A stretch of 64,000 nt of DNA from Durusdinium trenchii. Taxonomy: Eukaryota > Sar > Dinophyceae > Suessiales > Symbiodiniaceae. The stretch lies in the NCBI GenBank assembly GCA_963970005.1, contig CAXAMN010000001.1:4295324-4359323 (forward strand). Direction: 5' to 3'. A program made the translations under genes and the position numbers. The notes beneath the pieces are model-generated. The model saw only the letters and a list, made by a program, of their open reading frames with translations, did no database searches and was not told the origin of the DNA. Below, piece after piece: positions 9,380 to 22,142 of this stretch (within the stretch, counting starts at the first letter, position 1; each line of letters opens with the position of its first letter).

Positions 9380-11953
9380 GAAGACTCCGACCTGAAGCGA
9401 CGACAGATCAGTTGGAAGTTTGGAACAAGGACGAAGCGACATCGGTGGGTGGGAACTGGCCCCTCGGGGCGCCGAGGTCGCCTGCACTATCCTCCTTGGA
9501 AGGTCTAGACTGGAGCCATCATCACGATGCAATCTCCGGAGATTTTCATGTTTTTGCCATATTTGGGATATGTCTTCTTCGGCTCACAATGATTTTGGAG
9601 CCTCAGTTTGAAAGACTCTGGAGGTTTGGGGGGTGATGAGTGCTGAGACTGGATCTCCCTTCAGTCCATTCAATTCCCAGTGCATGGATGGTGACGAATG
9701 GACTTCTCCATTCATGGTCGTCTTAGCAACTGTTTCTGGGTGCAGCCAGATGCGCCTTCCACGCTCATCTTCCTCTCTTCCCTCCCCACTGGTCACAGAG
9801 TCACTAAATTTGCTGACTACAGCGATCCTTGCCAAGTGCAAGCTCACGGGCAAAGCCAAAGCGATAGACACTCCCCTCTCCCAGCACCTGCTGTCCTACA
9901 CTTGAAAAAGAAGAACTTACCAAGGGATCCCACCCCAGCGTCTACACCGGAACACATCATGTGGCCTAGACCCACCCAAACCCATGTTTGCGGGGGCTCA
10001 CCTTGAGGTATCGCAGGGTGGTGGCCACGCGCTGCTGCAAGTCAGACCTCACGAAGCGAGCGATCGAAGATCGTCACCAACCCAAACACATCGATGGATG
10101 GATCTACACATCCAAAAAAACAAATCATGTCCAGTTTGCACTTGCCTAGGTTATTGCAAACACATCGATGGATGGATCCTACACATTCCGAAAACGAACG
10201 CCACTCGGGTCTCGGATCTTTCACGGCTTGTTCCCCTTCGAAGATCGTCTGACCCTCTACCAACCTGATCGTGGTGTTGAGATGCTATTCTGCAGGGAGT
10301 ATCGGGGAGGAAGTATATGCCACCCCCTACTATGGAACGTCTTAACGTCACCACCCCCACTTCATTGTTCTATCCGTGAATGACATGCATGATGCAACAA
10401 CCCCAATTCCACGTTCTCTGTTGAATCTGTTTCAACAAAAATCACTATGATGTAGTTAATGGCACTTCTGTGCTCTTGACCAGAGATGTTTGGCCAAGCT
10501 GGGGGTGGAATTGACTGTCTTGGTGGTCTTGCAGGTCTTGGAATCCACGGTCGACGGATATAGAACTATCAATACAATTCAAAGTTTCCAGCAAGTTTCG
10601 AGCGCCTCTTTCCTGCCACGGCTCCCTGGCTTGTTGTGAGAGGAAGGGGCTCTGTACATGTCTCTTTACGTGGTACGGCCCCTGCAAGTTTCTCGCGACT
10701 TCGGGGATTTTCACAAAAGCCCTGGCCCATGGGGTGTTGGAAAGGGTTGAACAAATACCATGGCATCAAATGAGATGAGACATGCTTAGACCAACAAAGT
10801 GCGTGCCATCAATAATGGGATTGCTCTGTACATGATTGCCGACTCCTACTATATAACTTGCGTTTGGGGTGGGTTGGGAGAATCAAGCACACGAGCTCGT
10901 CATCCAATCACAAAAACGGATAGAACATAGAAAACACCCTTGTCGACACATGTCATGCTCGTAAGCCGAAGCTTCAGAAGTAGAGTACCATGCCGGTTGA
11001 CCCATATAAAGAAGAGTTACACTCCGAGTCACTAATGTGGGGTTCACCACCTGTTTGTAGAGCACAATTGTCATCCAAGAGGCCATGCCATCCACTTCCA
11101 TGTGTGTTTTCTGACCATTTGTTTCTAGGAGTGTACCTAGATTGGGGTCAAGCAAGGCCAAACCATTCCTCTGTCCCGTGGACTGTCCGGGGTTGCTCCT
11201 GTTAAGACTTACAGAAATCCACCAAGTCAAAGGATTTTTGGTTTGAAATGAGACGTGTTACCCCTCCCTGAAATCATCAGGGGCCAATGTGGATGGCATA
11301 GAGAGATTTCCAAATACAAACAAAGGATGAACTCCACTTTCCATAATGTTGTTGGAGGGAGGGTACAGGATTGAATCGACCACAAACAGGGTGGTTTGAC
11401 CAAACCAAATACCCCAGGATGAGGCCACTTACGCCCGTAGAACTTAGAGACTCCAAAGAGGTCACTTTGAAAGTCCTAGTAGTTAAGGACAAGCGGTTTA
11501 AAGCAAATCTGAAGTTGAAGGAAGAAACAACCAAGCTAAGGACGTGTGACACAATCAGGCCTCATGGCTTTCAACCCAGCCAAGCTTACACCCCGCCAAG
11601 GACTTCTGCATCGGGCATCCATATCACCCCTGCACAGTCGACAATCTCCGCACGGCCACCAATGCTACAGCGCCTGTCGCGAGCTGTACACAGGCGCCGC
11701 TTCAGCGATGCGGACTGTCGTGTTGGGTCCCCTCCCAAGCACCATCCGAGCGTTTGGCTAAAGAAGTCCAAGCAAACATGGTGTGTAGTGAAATCAACAT
11801 ATCTGGAACCCAAACACACTTTAGATATCTTGCAATGACCTTAACACGCTGTTGAACATTGTACAACACCCTTTTCTTTTCTTTTACATCATTGTTCTCA
11901 GGCAATACTGGAGTCGTTCTTTTTTTAGTTCATCTTCTGGACTTCTGTTACAG

Positions 11954-12076
11954 GAGGGGCGAGAAAACTCCCACACTTTTGGTGGTCTCGCGAGCTGTCT
12001 TCGCCTTGCAGCTACAAAAACCGGCCCACGCGACGCATGGTTGCATGACTTTCGAGCTGAAATCGAGCTCAGCTGA
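11954..12076 (+). CDS. Terminal exon of an unidentified gene
   Basis: A strong pyrimidine tract (11920-11950) leads to CTTCTGTTACAG, after which the frame reads EGRENSHTFGG, LASCLRLAATKTGPRDAWLH and DFRAEIELS before TGA at 12076. The exon is GC-rich, in contrast to the T-rich DNA in front of it. The satellite-like array begins within five bases of the stop, so the array would be the 3' UTR or downstream DNA of this gene. Upstream exons may lie in 11370-11840, where a 155-codon frame (LRDSKEVTLKVLVVKDKRFK) is open, but I could not fix their borders. No family recognised. Confidence 0.45.
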   Translation, partial: EGRENSHTFGGLASCLRLAATKTGPRDAWLHDFRAEIELS

Positions 12077-12078
12077 AT

Positions 12079-12665
12079 GACTAGGAGCAAGGACGCTACT
12101 AGGGGCTGCTGGCATTGCTACTAGGAGCAAGGACGCTACTAGGGGCTCCTGGCATGGCTACTGGGAGCAAGGACACTACTAGGGGCTCCTGGCCATACTA
12201 CTAGGAGCAAGGACGCTACTAGGGGCTGCAGGCATCGCTACTGGGAGCAAGGACGCTACTAGGGGCTCCTGGCCTTACTACTAGGAGCAAGGACGCTACC
12301 AGGGGCTCCTGGCATCGCTACGGGGAGCAAGGACGCTACTAGGGGCTCCTGGCCTTACTACCAGGAGCAAGGACGCTACTAGGGGCTCCAGGCCTTACTT
12401 CTAGGAGCAAGGACGCTACTAGGGGCTGCTGGCATCTCTGCTGGGAGCAAGGACGCTACTAGGGGCTCCTGGCCTTACTACTAGGAGCAAGGACGCTACT
12501 AGGGGCTCCTGGCATCGCTACTGGGAGCAAGGACGCTACTAGGGGCTCCTGGCATCGCTACTGGGAGCAAGGACGCTACTNNNNNNNNNNCGCTACTAGG
12601 GGCTCCTGGCATCGCTACTGGGAGCAAGGACGCTACTAGGGGCTCCTGGCCTTACTACTAGGAGG
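12079..12665 (+). repeat. 40-bp satellite-like tandem array with a 10-N assembly gap
   Basis: The unit is about 40 bp: GGAGCAAGGACGCTACTA followed by GGGGCTCCTGGC and a variable CATCG/CTTAC linker. The phase is constant: CTAGGAGCAA falls at 12081, 12121 and 12201, and the related CTGGGAGCAA at 12161. There are about 14-15 copies. The two halves of the unit resemble each other in inverted sense (TACTAGGAGC / GCTCC..), so each unit can fold. N bases at 12581-12590 lie inside the array, so its true length is unknown and probably collapsed. Confidence 0.95.
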
Positions 12666-15220
12666 TGAACCGAACGAACACGCGGTGCACCGTGAACAAA
12701 CGGCGTTCACGTCATCCGATGCCCTCTTCGGGTGAGCAGTCTTCCCCAGGCTCCTAAGCCCGAAGGATAGATCTTAGCAGTTGGCATAGTAAGCCCCATA
12801 GTAAGCCCCAAAGGATCTGTTGTCCAAGCTGTTGTACGTTGTGACTTTGCAAGCCGTGACTATCTTGCGACTTGCGACTTGCGTTGCCATCAAGACACTG
12901 GTGAGCCCCAACAACTGTCCAACGGGGTCAACTAGTCAAGTCCAACATCCATTGTATCTCATGTTTAAACATAATTACACGTTGATTTTCAATATTTTAC
13001 GATAGTATCATATGTTATGTGATTATAAGTTATATAAGTGAAGCTTTCCAACCATTCACGTCTTTAAGCTGCTCAATGTTGCTCATTGAGTTTTGGCCAC
13101 TTCTTGAATCGCCTCCATGATCGTCTATGAATCGGATGCTCTTGAAAGCTGTGTATCTGGAGCCTAAAGAGCTGCAACCATGGGCCAAAGAGCGCCACCC
13201 GCGGCAGCTAACCCTATCAATGTGGAAAAGAACTATGGGGCGCTGGGGCGCCCCCCAGCTGACAGCTAACCCTGTCTGTAGCCATGCCCCTCGGCACGGC
13301 TGGAAAGGTACGACTGTCCTGGCACGGCACTCGCGGTCGGCACCCGAACGGCACCCGTGGCTCAGCGACGGACCTGGCTGTTTTTGGTTGCGTTGAAGAC
13401 GCAAAGTGAAAACATTGGTGACTTTTCTTGGGTGTCTCTGGCCGTGCCGGGGGGCTCGCACCTCTTAACCAACGGGAAAAGGGTGACTTTTCTTGGGATA
13501 GATTCATCCCATGGGTTCCATGATCTGTTGTCTGCAAGCACAAAATGGGAAAAGTGCAAGCCGCCGAAGGATCCGAAGGCTTGCTATACTTGGAACATCC
13601 ACATAACAATACCTATGAATAGCAGTGAATGAATGTTTAAATCATGTTTAAATCCTAGGATAATCCTTGGAAAGGACACATCATGGACACATCCACATAC
13701 TATGAGCCTGATTGCAGACCGTCTGGTGTATCATTCCATGAACACATGGACTTGATTGAATGGACTATAAAACTACAAGTTTTGATACAGTGGTCTTATA
13801 GTCATAAGTGTAAGACCGTGATTCAATTTCAATACAGAACTTTCATGGTGAAGACCGGCTTTCTGTGTATGATTGAATTCTGTGACTCCAGCCCTTCGCA
13901 CGCTAGACACATTGATGTGTCCAGGCAGTCCTGCTATACTCTGAGGATCGAAGATATGTTGCCCATTTGCCACAGTGGGCACTGACCAAGTCATGTGGTG
14001 TTCACTTGATGTTCGCTCTTGGGTCCCCAAATCCTTAAACTGCAAGCAGTTGATGCTGTGAGAGGAATCCAAATGTCCCCCGCAGTTGATTGATGCGTCA
14101 CCCGCAGTTGATGCGTCACCCACCAATGACCCTAATGGTCGGACGTCAATTGTTGCGTTTGATCTCACACAAACGGATTTACATCAATACCTCACATGAA
14201 AATACATGAAAATAAGTCTATAGATCCTATAGCTGATGACCATGATCATGATCTTGGTCCCCGATGTCCAGCGATGTGATCTCTCACCGCTCTCCTGGCC
14301 GCACGTCTGGCCGCACGTCTCACCAGAACGCACCATGCGGGGGCTTGATGCGCTTGGTCGGGCGTGGGAAAGGCACGCGGACACCATCCTGGCGGGCGCC
14401 GTCAAAAAAGAGGATCCATCTGGCTGGGTACCTGAAACCCTCAAAAACAGTGTTTTGACACGCATAATAAAACAAACATAAGGGGAATTAAGGGGGTGAT
14501 CAAAATCCTTATCGACTTAAGTTAGGTCCCATGACTTAGGAAAAAGACAACCGCATAATAAAGTACCAGTAGACTCATATACGCGGGTCATTCATGATGC
14601 ATTCCCTACGGAAAGGACATCTACAGTATGTGGTCGGCTCTTCGCCACAGAAGAACATCTAAGCCGGCGCCGTTGCAGCATCTTCTGGATCGTCTGGCCA
14701 TATGGATCGTCCGGCAGAGTGCGTCACCTCTGGGAGTCCCTAATGCAAACGGTTAATTATTGATGAACAAAAAATACATGTTTGAAGTTTGGAGTGTAGA
14801 ATCAGTAGAATCACTGCGGGGCTGAGATCTTTTTATCAAGAGGAAGGATTGACATATTTACGGTGACCACCAATCAGGTCACTATATAAACACTCCTGCG
14901 ATGGGATTTCTTTGTTTTCTTTTTTTCGGCCCCAAAAGAGATTCCCCTCATCGGTCACCTAGGACATGGGATCATCGGTCCCGAAGAAAACTTGGGAAGA
15001 TCCTTTCTTTCCCCAGTGTCCAATCAGATAAACGGATCTTCCTTCCCCTATGGATCCACTGCCACCTTCTCAGAAGGTCATTGGACCCTCAAAGCCTGCA
15101 TAAATAGTCTCCAATTACCTTCCTGTCGCGGTGTGAACATGGGGATCGTCGTCTGGGATTGTCTTTTGAAGACCCCGTTCGGGCTATTCGCTGCTAGAGT
15201 TTAGTGCTTTTAGGAGTACA
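12666..15220. other. Non-coding stretch, nothing firmly supported
   Basis: Open frames exist at 13030-13461 (minus) and 13127-13396 (plus), but neither is splice-bounded and they overlap each other. A GTGACTTTTCTTGGG motif occurs twice (13414, 13484). No RNA gene or element ends were recognised. Confidence 0.35.
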
Positions 15221-15229
15221 ATAGTACAA

Positions 15230-15339
15230 CCCAGACGCTCATGGACCCTCCTAAGTAGGGGTCGGACCCTCCTAAGTGGGGGCCGGACCCTCAAATCCCC
15301 AGGGTTTTGAGGGACCAGGAGCTGTTTGGAGCGTCTGGG
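15230..15339 (+). mobile_element. 110-bp element, CCCAGACGCTC inverted ends, copy 1
   Basis: It starts CCCAGACGCTC and ends GAGCGTCTGGG, a perfect 11-bp terminal inverted repeat. The flanks are AA on both sides, a 2-bp target-site duplication. The interior has two near-identical tandem blocks GGACCCTCCTAAGT(A/G)GGGG and a CCCTCAAA...TTTTGAGGG arm pair. It is nearly identical to 59217-59326 and, inverted, to 59608-59715. No coding capacity. Confidence 0.8.
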
Positions 15340-15554
15340 AATGTCCTTTTGAACCATGTGTTCCGTGTTCCTCAAAGCATCGACCTTTCAATCCTCCGTC
15401 CCTTTCCGCCTTGAAGATCACCGGCTTATACTCATCTGGCACGCTGCGGTGCATCACTGGACTGTTCCTCAGACGTACCGAGATGGATCCGTTCGCGCGA
15501 GATGGATCCGTTCGCGGCCACGAGGACGGAACGTCCGCCCGAATTTCGGCCGAA

Positions 15555-15650
15555 ACAGGTACCGTATCGTTTCGGTTCGGTGGGACGACCAGGGCCCGGG
15601 TGCCAGGCAGTCGGGTCCAGGAGCTACCGAAGCTGAGGAGGTATGACTGG
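15555..15650 (+). repeat. Dispersed GC-rich repeat, copy 1 (GGGCCCGGGTGCCAGG core)
   Basis: About 85 bp from CCGTATCGTTTCGGTTCGG through ACCAGGGCCCGGGTGCC to GAGGAGGTATGACTGG. It occurs inverted at 22048-22142 with only a few differences and as a shorter inverted copy at 60546-60606. It overlaps the plus-strand frame 15276-15713, which is therefore unlikely to be a real protein. Confidence 0.7.
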
Positions 15651-15676
15651 GGGTGTAGGGCCCAGGATATGATAAT

Positions 15677-15780
15677 CCCTATGGATCCACATACCGAACC
15701 TGAGGTACGGTGATTGGAGACTGACGTCGCCTGGGTCAGGCCCATTCATACCTTCTGACAAGGTATGTGGATTGATAGGA
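15677..15780. mobile_element. CCCTA-family element with AAT target duplication
   Basis: The left end CCCTATGGATCCACATACC pairs with the right end GGTATGTGGATTGATAGGA. The 3 bp outside both ends are AAT (15674-15676 and 15781-15783). About 104 bp, non-coding interior. Confidence 0.7.
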
Positions 15781-17316
15781 AATAGATCATGATGTTCTGT
15801 GTAGCCAAACCTTTGGGGATGGAGATGATGGGGATGGGGAGTTGGCATGCATTAACTTTCAACAGTTCTTGGTATGTTCAAGCAATGCCAAACCAAACTT
15901 GCTTGTGTGTAGTGTCCAATCTTTCCATAAGACACATGCGTGCGTCATGGGTCATGAATGAAGCGTCAATGTGGCCAAGCAAGCCACAAACCAGATCAAC
16001 CACAAATTGCACCAAGCAAGACTAGCAAGACTAGCAAGCACGCACGCACTGAAACCACTCAGGCTGAAACAATGAGGACAAAATGGAACATATTGTTTCT
16101 GAAGTCCCTCTGCGCTTGGTCGATTTGTCCGGATCGTTTCTTCTTTGGGCTTCACATGGCTTTCCCTCGCAGATCTGGGTTTCTCCAGGCACCCCAAAAG
16201 CATCCAAAAACCTGATCTCCACGGTCCGGGCATCCGGTAGCGCTCCACATGCGCCTTAAAGCCTTGATGAGGACCACTCATCTTGACCTTTTGGCCGCCC
16301 CGAAGGGGGTCTGTGGGGGATGGGATGGTCTGGAAGATTGACCCATCACACGGGGCGGTTAAAGAGGGACCTTTTGTCCCTAACATGGAGTGTCTGGTTT
16401 GGGGCATTTATTTGGAAAAGGCGCTCCGGGCGGCATCGGGTCAGAGGAGTTTGGAAACAAAACGGTTCCAAGTTCCGTGCAAAGTGGACTCAAGAACATC
16501 CCCAAAGAAAATCTAGGTTCTATCCGTTCTTGTGAGTCTGCTCCTGCATCTATGCATCTAGGACCTATCTCAAATGAACTGTGGCCATTCGACCTCAACG
16601 TCTCTGGCCGACATCCAAATCCACTTGGAACACGCAGTTCAACCTTCGGGTTCCGTCGTTGGTTTCAGTTCGACCTCGCGTGTTTCAAGTTGTTTGGTCT
16701 TTAAGTCACCTTGGGGGTGATGATGGGAACATAAACAAATGCGGGATATATATCCATTACCAAGGACCCGGTGGATGATGACGATAATGCTAAGTCCTGA
16801 CTCTCAAACATTGTGATCAACGTTGAATGACGGCTATACTGGAAATGGGCCACTCTCAAACTGGGATGCCAAAAAGTCCACTCACGAAGGTGGAAGATCA
16901 AGCATCGACCTCGCAAAACACGTTCGTTTTTCTATTGGAGAGGCCATTTGCTCGTCTATTGTGGATTCAAACCAAAGTACTCCAGATCAGATACATGAAG
17001 ATTATGAGATGTTTTGGCGGGTGCTGTTCAAGGAATTCCAAAGGGGATGTAATTGAATTGGAGGGTAGGCAGTAGGCGTCCCAATTCATTCTTTGACACT
17101 CCAAATGGGCTCTTCTCTTTGAACCTTTTGTCCGCAGCACCTGTGCCCAGCCGCCCTCGCCGCCTCACAGACTTTCGAGGAGGGCAAGGACCAATCACAA
17201 AATCCGTCCTGAGAGGACAACACACGAGGCGCCCGCATCAGAAACACCTGCATTCGTGCCCGCACCACGCATCCAGCCTGATTGCATAAAGAGTACTGGA
17301 TGCCAATAACGGGCAA

Positions 17317-17475
17317 CTTTGTTTTTCACCCTTGAACTTTTTTTCACCCCGCCTCTTTTTTCCACCCTCAACCTTTCTTTGTCACCCTCCGAACCTTCTT
17401 TTTCACCCTCTGAACCTTTTTTTCACCCTCTACCCTTTCTTTTTTGACCCTCTACCCTTTCTTTTTCCTACCTCC
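17317..17475 (+). repeat. Degenerate polypyrimidine tandem repeat (TTTTTTCACCCTCnACC)
   Basis: Seven or so units of about 21-25 bp, each of the form CACCCTC(T/C)GAACC followed by a C-T-rich run of T. The strand bias is strong (pyrimidines on the plus strand). No exon borders it. It may form triplex-prone DNA. Confidence 0.7.
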
Positions 17476-17479
17476 TTCC

Positions 17480-18300
17480 TTTGCTTGGTGTGTTGGTTGG
17501 TTGGCTAGCTTGATGTAGTGAACCAAGTATCGACAGCCTTTGGGGAAAACACGGGGTTGTGTGGTTTTGGTTGCTTGGTTTGTTGGTTGCTTGGTGGGCG
17601 ACCAATGCAAAGCAAGTATCGACAGCATTTGGGGAAAGCACAGTTTGGTTGCTTGGTTTGCTGGTTGCTTGGTGGGCTACCCACCCTTTCTTTTTTACCC
17701 TAATGTTGACCTATATGATTAATAAATAGGGACCCAGAATAAAGTTAGCCAAGTTGCGCCCTGACAAATAAAGGGACCCGGAATAAAGTCAGCACGTTTA
17801 TATGTACTATTTGTTTGGTTTTAATATTTGTTTTATATTTTTATATATAATTATTTCTTGGAACCTGGGATGAACTTTATTTAGGGTTTCCTAAGAATTT
17901 CAATATTTGACAGTATACATTTATTAATCAGAGGTCAACATTACTTCCTTTGGTTGGTGTGTTGGTTGGTTCGGCCTGCTTGGCTTGTTGGTTGCTTGGA
18001 TTGGGGAAAACACATACAGTGATGGATAGATCATGGACAGGGAGAAAATGCTACTTTTTTGTGCGTTGGTTGGTTGGTTTGCTTGCGTGATACAGTGCTT
18101 GATGGATATGCAATGTTTTCTGTTTGTATGCTTGTTTGATGGATGGCTGGATGGATGGGTGCTGTATAAATAAAGGCGGGAGGGGGTGCGGGGGAGGGGG
18201 CAGCGCCTCCCCGCAATGCAAACCAAGTATCGAAAGCATTTAGGGAAAACACAGGGTTGTGTGGTTTTGGTTGTTTGGTTTGTCGGTATATCATGGTAAA
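17480..18300 (+). repeat. TTGG-rich imperfect repeats with a ~90-bp higher-order unit
   Basis: GGTTGGTTGC/TTGGTTTG runs recur throughout. A longer motif, AAGTATCGACAGC(A/C)TTTGGGGAAA, occurs near 17525 and 17610 and, slightly changed, near 18225, each time followed by a TTGTGTGGTTTTGGTTG-type run. The 129-codon minus-strand frame here (rich in T, N, Q, P and K) is a by-product of the repeat composition. Confidence 0.7.
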
Positions 18301-18315
18301 TCCGATATCCCATTC

Positions 18316-18474
18316 CCTGTAACAGTGGATGATGATAGTTAGGATATGTTAGGTTGCAGGCCTTGCTCTATATCAAGTATATAGTATATCAATGATGACA
18401 GTAGCAATGGCCCCCCCCAACCTACTAGCGATGGCCTCCAACCTTATAGCTTCTTGCTCCTAAAAGGCGATGAA
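18316..18474 (+). repeat. Dispersed repeat pair member next to a CTACTAGCGATGGCC repeat
   Basis: ACAGTGGATGATGATAGTTAGG...GCAGGCCTTGCTCTA (18316-18375) matches ACAGTGGATGAGGATGGTTCAG...GCAGGCCTTTCTCTA at 62013-62052. Directly after it, CCAACCTACTAGCGATGGCC (18417-18440) and TTCTTGCTCCTA (18450-18462) resemble the CTACTAGG satellite unit and the repeat at 26213-26326. Confidence 0.55.
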
Positions 18475-20494
18475 GATCACTTGATCCACCCAATCCGGAC
18501 ACCTCGTCTGGTCCGAGCGGCGAAGCGACGCCAAAGCTGGGTCAGGGCTGCGTTGTCGCCTCGGGCAGTGGAACCAAGCACATTGAGCTACTCCAAGCGA
18601 ACTGTGTTTAAACCACACATCAAGAACATATCAATTTGTATGAAAGCTTGACTGGAATCAAAGATACAGAAGATACCTGTTCTTAATGGATGACCCATGG
18701 ACCCTTGGCTTTTCTGAATGGATGGATTGATGCTTTCTAATAGATTGGAAGAACATTTAGACATTCATTTCAAGATGGACCCTTGGAGTATCTTGGAGTA
18801 CTTGGTTGCTTACCATCCGGGATCTGCGTTCTGCTTGAGAGGCTCCCAATCGTTCTCCAAGGAACAAATCCGAAACAAGTTCCAGTCCAATAAGTTGTTT
18901 TTGTTTGTTGTCTACTTGACCTCCCTGTAGCGCATGTATGTGGTCTTGACCTCCCTCCTGTGCGCGGTATGAATGCACGTTGCACGTGTGGCTGTCTTGT
19001 TCCTCCCTTCGAATACCCCGGACACGAGTCGGCTTCGAGGACGGGAGCGGAGTGAGAGTCTTTGTCTGTGTGCTTCGGAACGCATATTTGGGTGTGTAAT
19101 TTAATAGCCCCCAACCAAAGAGTTGTTTGGGTCTATTTCCTTTCTTCCACCCGGTGTCTTTGGGAGGTCCCCCTATTTCAATACACACCCAATTTGGAAC
19201 GTTGGGAGGTCCTTCTCGTGGCGGGTTGGGGACATCGAAGTCTGTTGGGTTGGGGACATCCAACCAGTTGCCAGGGTGGCCAGCTGGTTGGACCACACAC
19301 GCTGCACCACATGGGATGATGCCTGGATTCTGGATGGATGCTGAAAGCTCCTTTGATTCAGCCAAACCTTGGCATGTGGAATTCCCGGATGGATTGACCG
19401 TGTTGAATCTGGTGATTGCTCTTTGTCCTTCATCCAATCATCCTCTGATCTCTGCATGCTAAACAACGTCACGTCGCCGCAAACCCACGCCGAGCGCGTG
19501 GTTCATGGGCACCTAGGTACTGGGCCAGGTACCTTTGGAGGTGACAGTGCTTCCAGAGAATGGTCTTTGGGGGGAATCAGGACGTCCTGGAATGATATCG
19601 ATTCAGATGGTTCTGGACCCTCTAGACACCCATGATCCCCATGTGCCGAGCGACACAAGTTCACAAAGGCGTAGCCCAGGTTGGCGTCACGGCAGAAGTC
19701 CATGGGCAAATAAATGAAATCGAAGCCTGACATTTAGGCAAACTCCAAATGCAAGACTTCTCCCCACCAATATGTGTATTATGAATGTTGAAGGTCCGTC
19801 CGAATTGGGCAGTTTTATTGAATTGCAGGTATTCTACCGTACTGAAACCTTGCAGTTCATATGCAAACATGGAGTGTTCTAACCTTAATAATTGCAAATA
19901 CTTTGATCCTGAAAGAGAACACCTTCTGGGAAGCTCGAGCTTCCGAACGCCTGGAAGAATTCCGCATCCTGGAAGAATGTCATGAAGTCATGGATGTATA
20001 TTGATGTAAATTGGGTCTGTCATTTTCTGTCAGTCTCGTTTTTGGAGACCGCTACTGCACATCTTGCCCACAAGAGACACAAACACAACAAAAAGTGCCC
20101 AAGAACGTTGACATTCTTGGAGCGGTGACAAACTGTCCCCCCACCTGGTAACAGTGACTGTTTTTGTTTCTGGGTTGTGGTTTTAAGGTACTGGCAGCCA
20201 AAGGTCTTGAGGCCAGAAGGGTCTCTGGATCTGACTCCCGAACCATAGCCGTCGCCTGGAAAATGACAGGTTGACGGAACCTGCCACCTGTTGGATTTTG
20301 AGTGGGGTGTCATCAATTCTCCCAAAACTTGTTGATTCTTATTAGATCTTACTGGAATATGTCTGACTCTTGGGTATATAGGACAAGGTATGTGTTTGCA
20401 GCGTTTGAGGGGGACGGTTAAACAGGACCGACCGTTTCATACCCATCGGCCCATCGGCGGGTCCAGGCTGTTCATCATCGGAGATCGCCATAGG

Positions 20495-20585
20495 GCTCCA
20501 TGGGACGGGAATATATGCCGCCCCAGAAAGACCCCCCTGGCACCACCCCAACTGATCAGCAGTCCTATGGCAGTCTCATGGAGAG
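20495..20585 (+). mobile_element. Palindromic ~90-bp repeat, copy 1 (CCATGGGAC...CTATGGCAGT)
   Basis: CTCCATGGGACGGGAATATATGCC on the left and GATCAGCAGTCCTATGGCAGT on the right match the same-order segments of the copy at 22496-22579. The ends are imperfect inverted repeats of each other. It lies within a 196-codon plus-strand frame, which argues against that frame being coding. Confidence 0.5.
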
Positions 20586-22047
20586 CGTCTGGGGGCCAGG
20601 GAACGTCCAGAAAAGCCTTTCTGCTCCAGCAATGTCAGCAGCATGTCGCCTTGGATGGAGGCTGGAGAAGACGGACCTTCTTTGGGTACTATTGTTTTAA
20701 TGTAAACAGTGAAAGAGCGCAGCCTTGTCATCACGGGCTGTCAAGAACCGAGGTAAACCACCCAGTTGGTACTTGGCAGCTCCCTCTCAGGCTGGGAGGG
20801 TCACCCATTTCCCCCTTCCGTCCGGATGGGAGAGGAGAACTCCCACTAGGAGTGCCATGGAGTTGGATGCCGGGCTTTTCCGAACGGATGCCGGCTTGCC
20901 CTCACACTCACTCGAGGAAGGGACGGCCAGAACCGTCGGACCGCTTGGAATCCAGACGACCATGGAGTCTCACTCAGTGAAGAACCATGGGATGGATGGA
21001 TGGAGTCTATACCTGCTGCAAAGATCCCTGTGTTTTTGGAGTCATGATGGGTCATGTTCCATGGAGCCGAAGGAAGGATTGTCTTGGACCCGACCCTGGA
21101 CCCTGGACCCGACCCTGGACCCGACAGGGGTCGAAGCCTCGGTTTTCACAGGGCATCATGGGCCCCCGAAAAAACCCTGGTTTTGAGGGTCCAGATCCTT
21201 AGGGACGGTCCAGGTACCAAACGAAGCCGGTCGATGAACCATCCTCTGGATCCTGTCCGATCGGGAGATGTGCCGAGAAACGTCGATTGGGGGTGATGGG
21301 TCAATGATGGTCAATGAGTCAATGGCCAGTCCGACCTGGGCTCTTCCGAAGACCGATCTTCTCCCAGTCGCGAGTGTAGTTGTTGGGCAAGTTCCTCAAC
21401 ATCACCTTCCATGTCCGGCCGAAACACGCGGCGCCAGCGACGTCGCGGCGGGGGGGTCACGTGGAGGACTCATGACGAAGGTCAGTCAGCCATGACCACT
21501 TCTGAGAACTAACACATGAACATCAAGAACGAGGTCATGGTACCCGCCATTTTTCACGAGGCACTGCCTGAGGCAGCATGTCGATCCTCTGAACGTAGCC
21601 TACTAGCATCTATTAGCCCATTAGTATTGGAAAAAGTTTTGCAATCCACATGTGGGTGTTTATTAGTCAACAAACATGAATATTAATTATTTAGGAAATT
21701 AACTTAAGATGGCTGACACCAACCTTGCTTTCCCTATACTACGGCTCCTGTCTTGCCTCCTCATAGACCATCCATATCTATCCCAAACACCTTCGTAGCC
21801 CGCAGGATGCCCAGGAGTCCGAAGTGTTTGTCTTCGGACGAAATGGATCTCCTACGTACTCTTTCTTTCGTACATCTCAGACCAGTCCACACACCAAACA
21901 ACCACGTGAAGAACCCCGTGGAGTTCCGCCGCTTCGCCGCTCCGCTCCGGGTCGAAGCTCCGCACCGTGGTCTGATCCCCTTGAAGTCGCTCCTCCAGGT
22001 CCTACGTGGGGCGGGTCAGGTGGGTGTACATATTTTCCACCTCCAAA

Positions 22048-22142
22048 CGGTTCCTCCTCAGCTTCGGTAGCTCCTGGACCCGACTGCCTGGCACCCGGGC
22101 CCTGGTCGTCCCACCGAACCGAAACGATACGGTACGACTGGA
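22048..22142 (-). repeat. Dispersed GC-rich repeat, copy 2 (inverted)
   Basis: Reverse-complement copy of 15555-15650: CTCAGCTTCGGTAGCTCC, then GGACCCGACTGCCTGGC and ACCCGGGCCCTGGTCGTCCC, then CGAACCGAAACGATACGG. Confidence 0.7.

Noticed and set aside
12079-12665. CRISPR array
   Set aside because: Units are contiguous 40-mers without unique spacers, and the genome is eukaryotic.
17924-18313. 129-codon minus-strand frame in the TTGG-rich region
   Set aside because: A by-product of repeat composition (poly T/N/Q/P/K).
18757-19437. 226-codon minus-strand frame as a gene
   Set aside because: Its middle derives from locally duplicated GGTTGGGGACATC words, and no family or splice evidence supports it.
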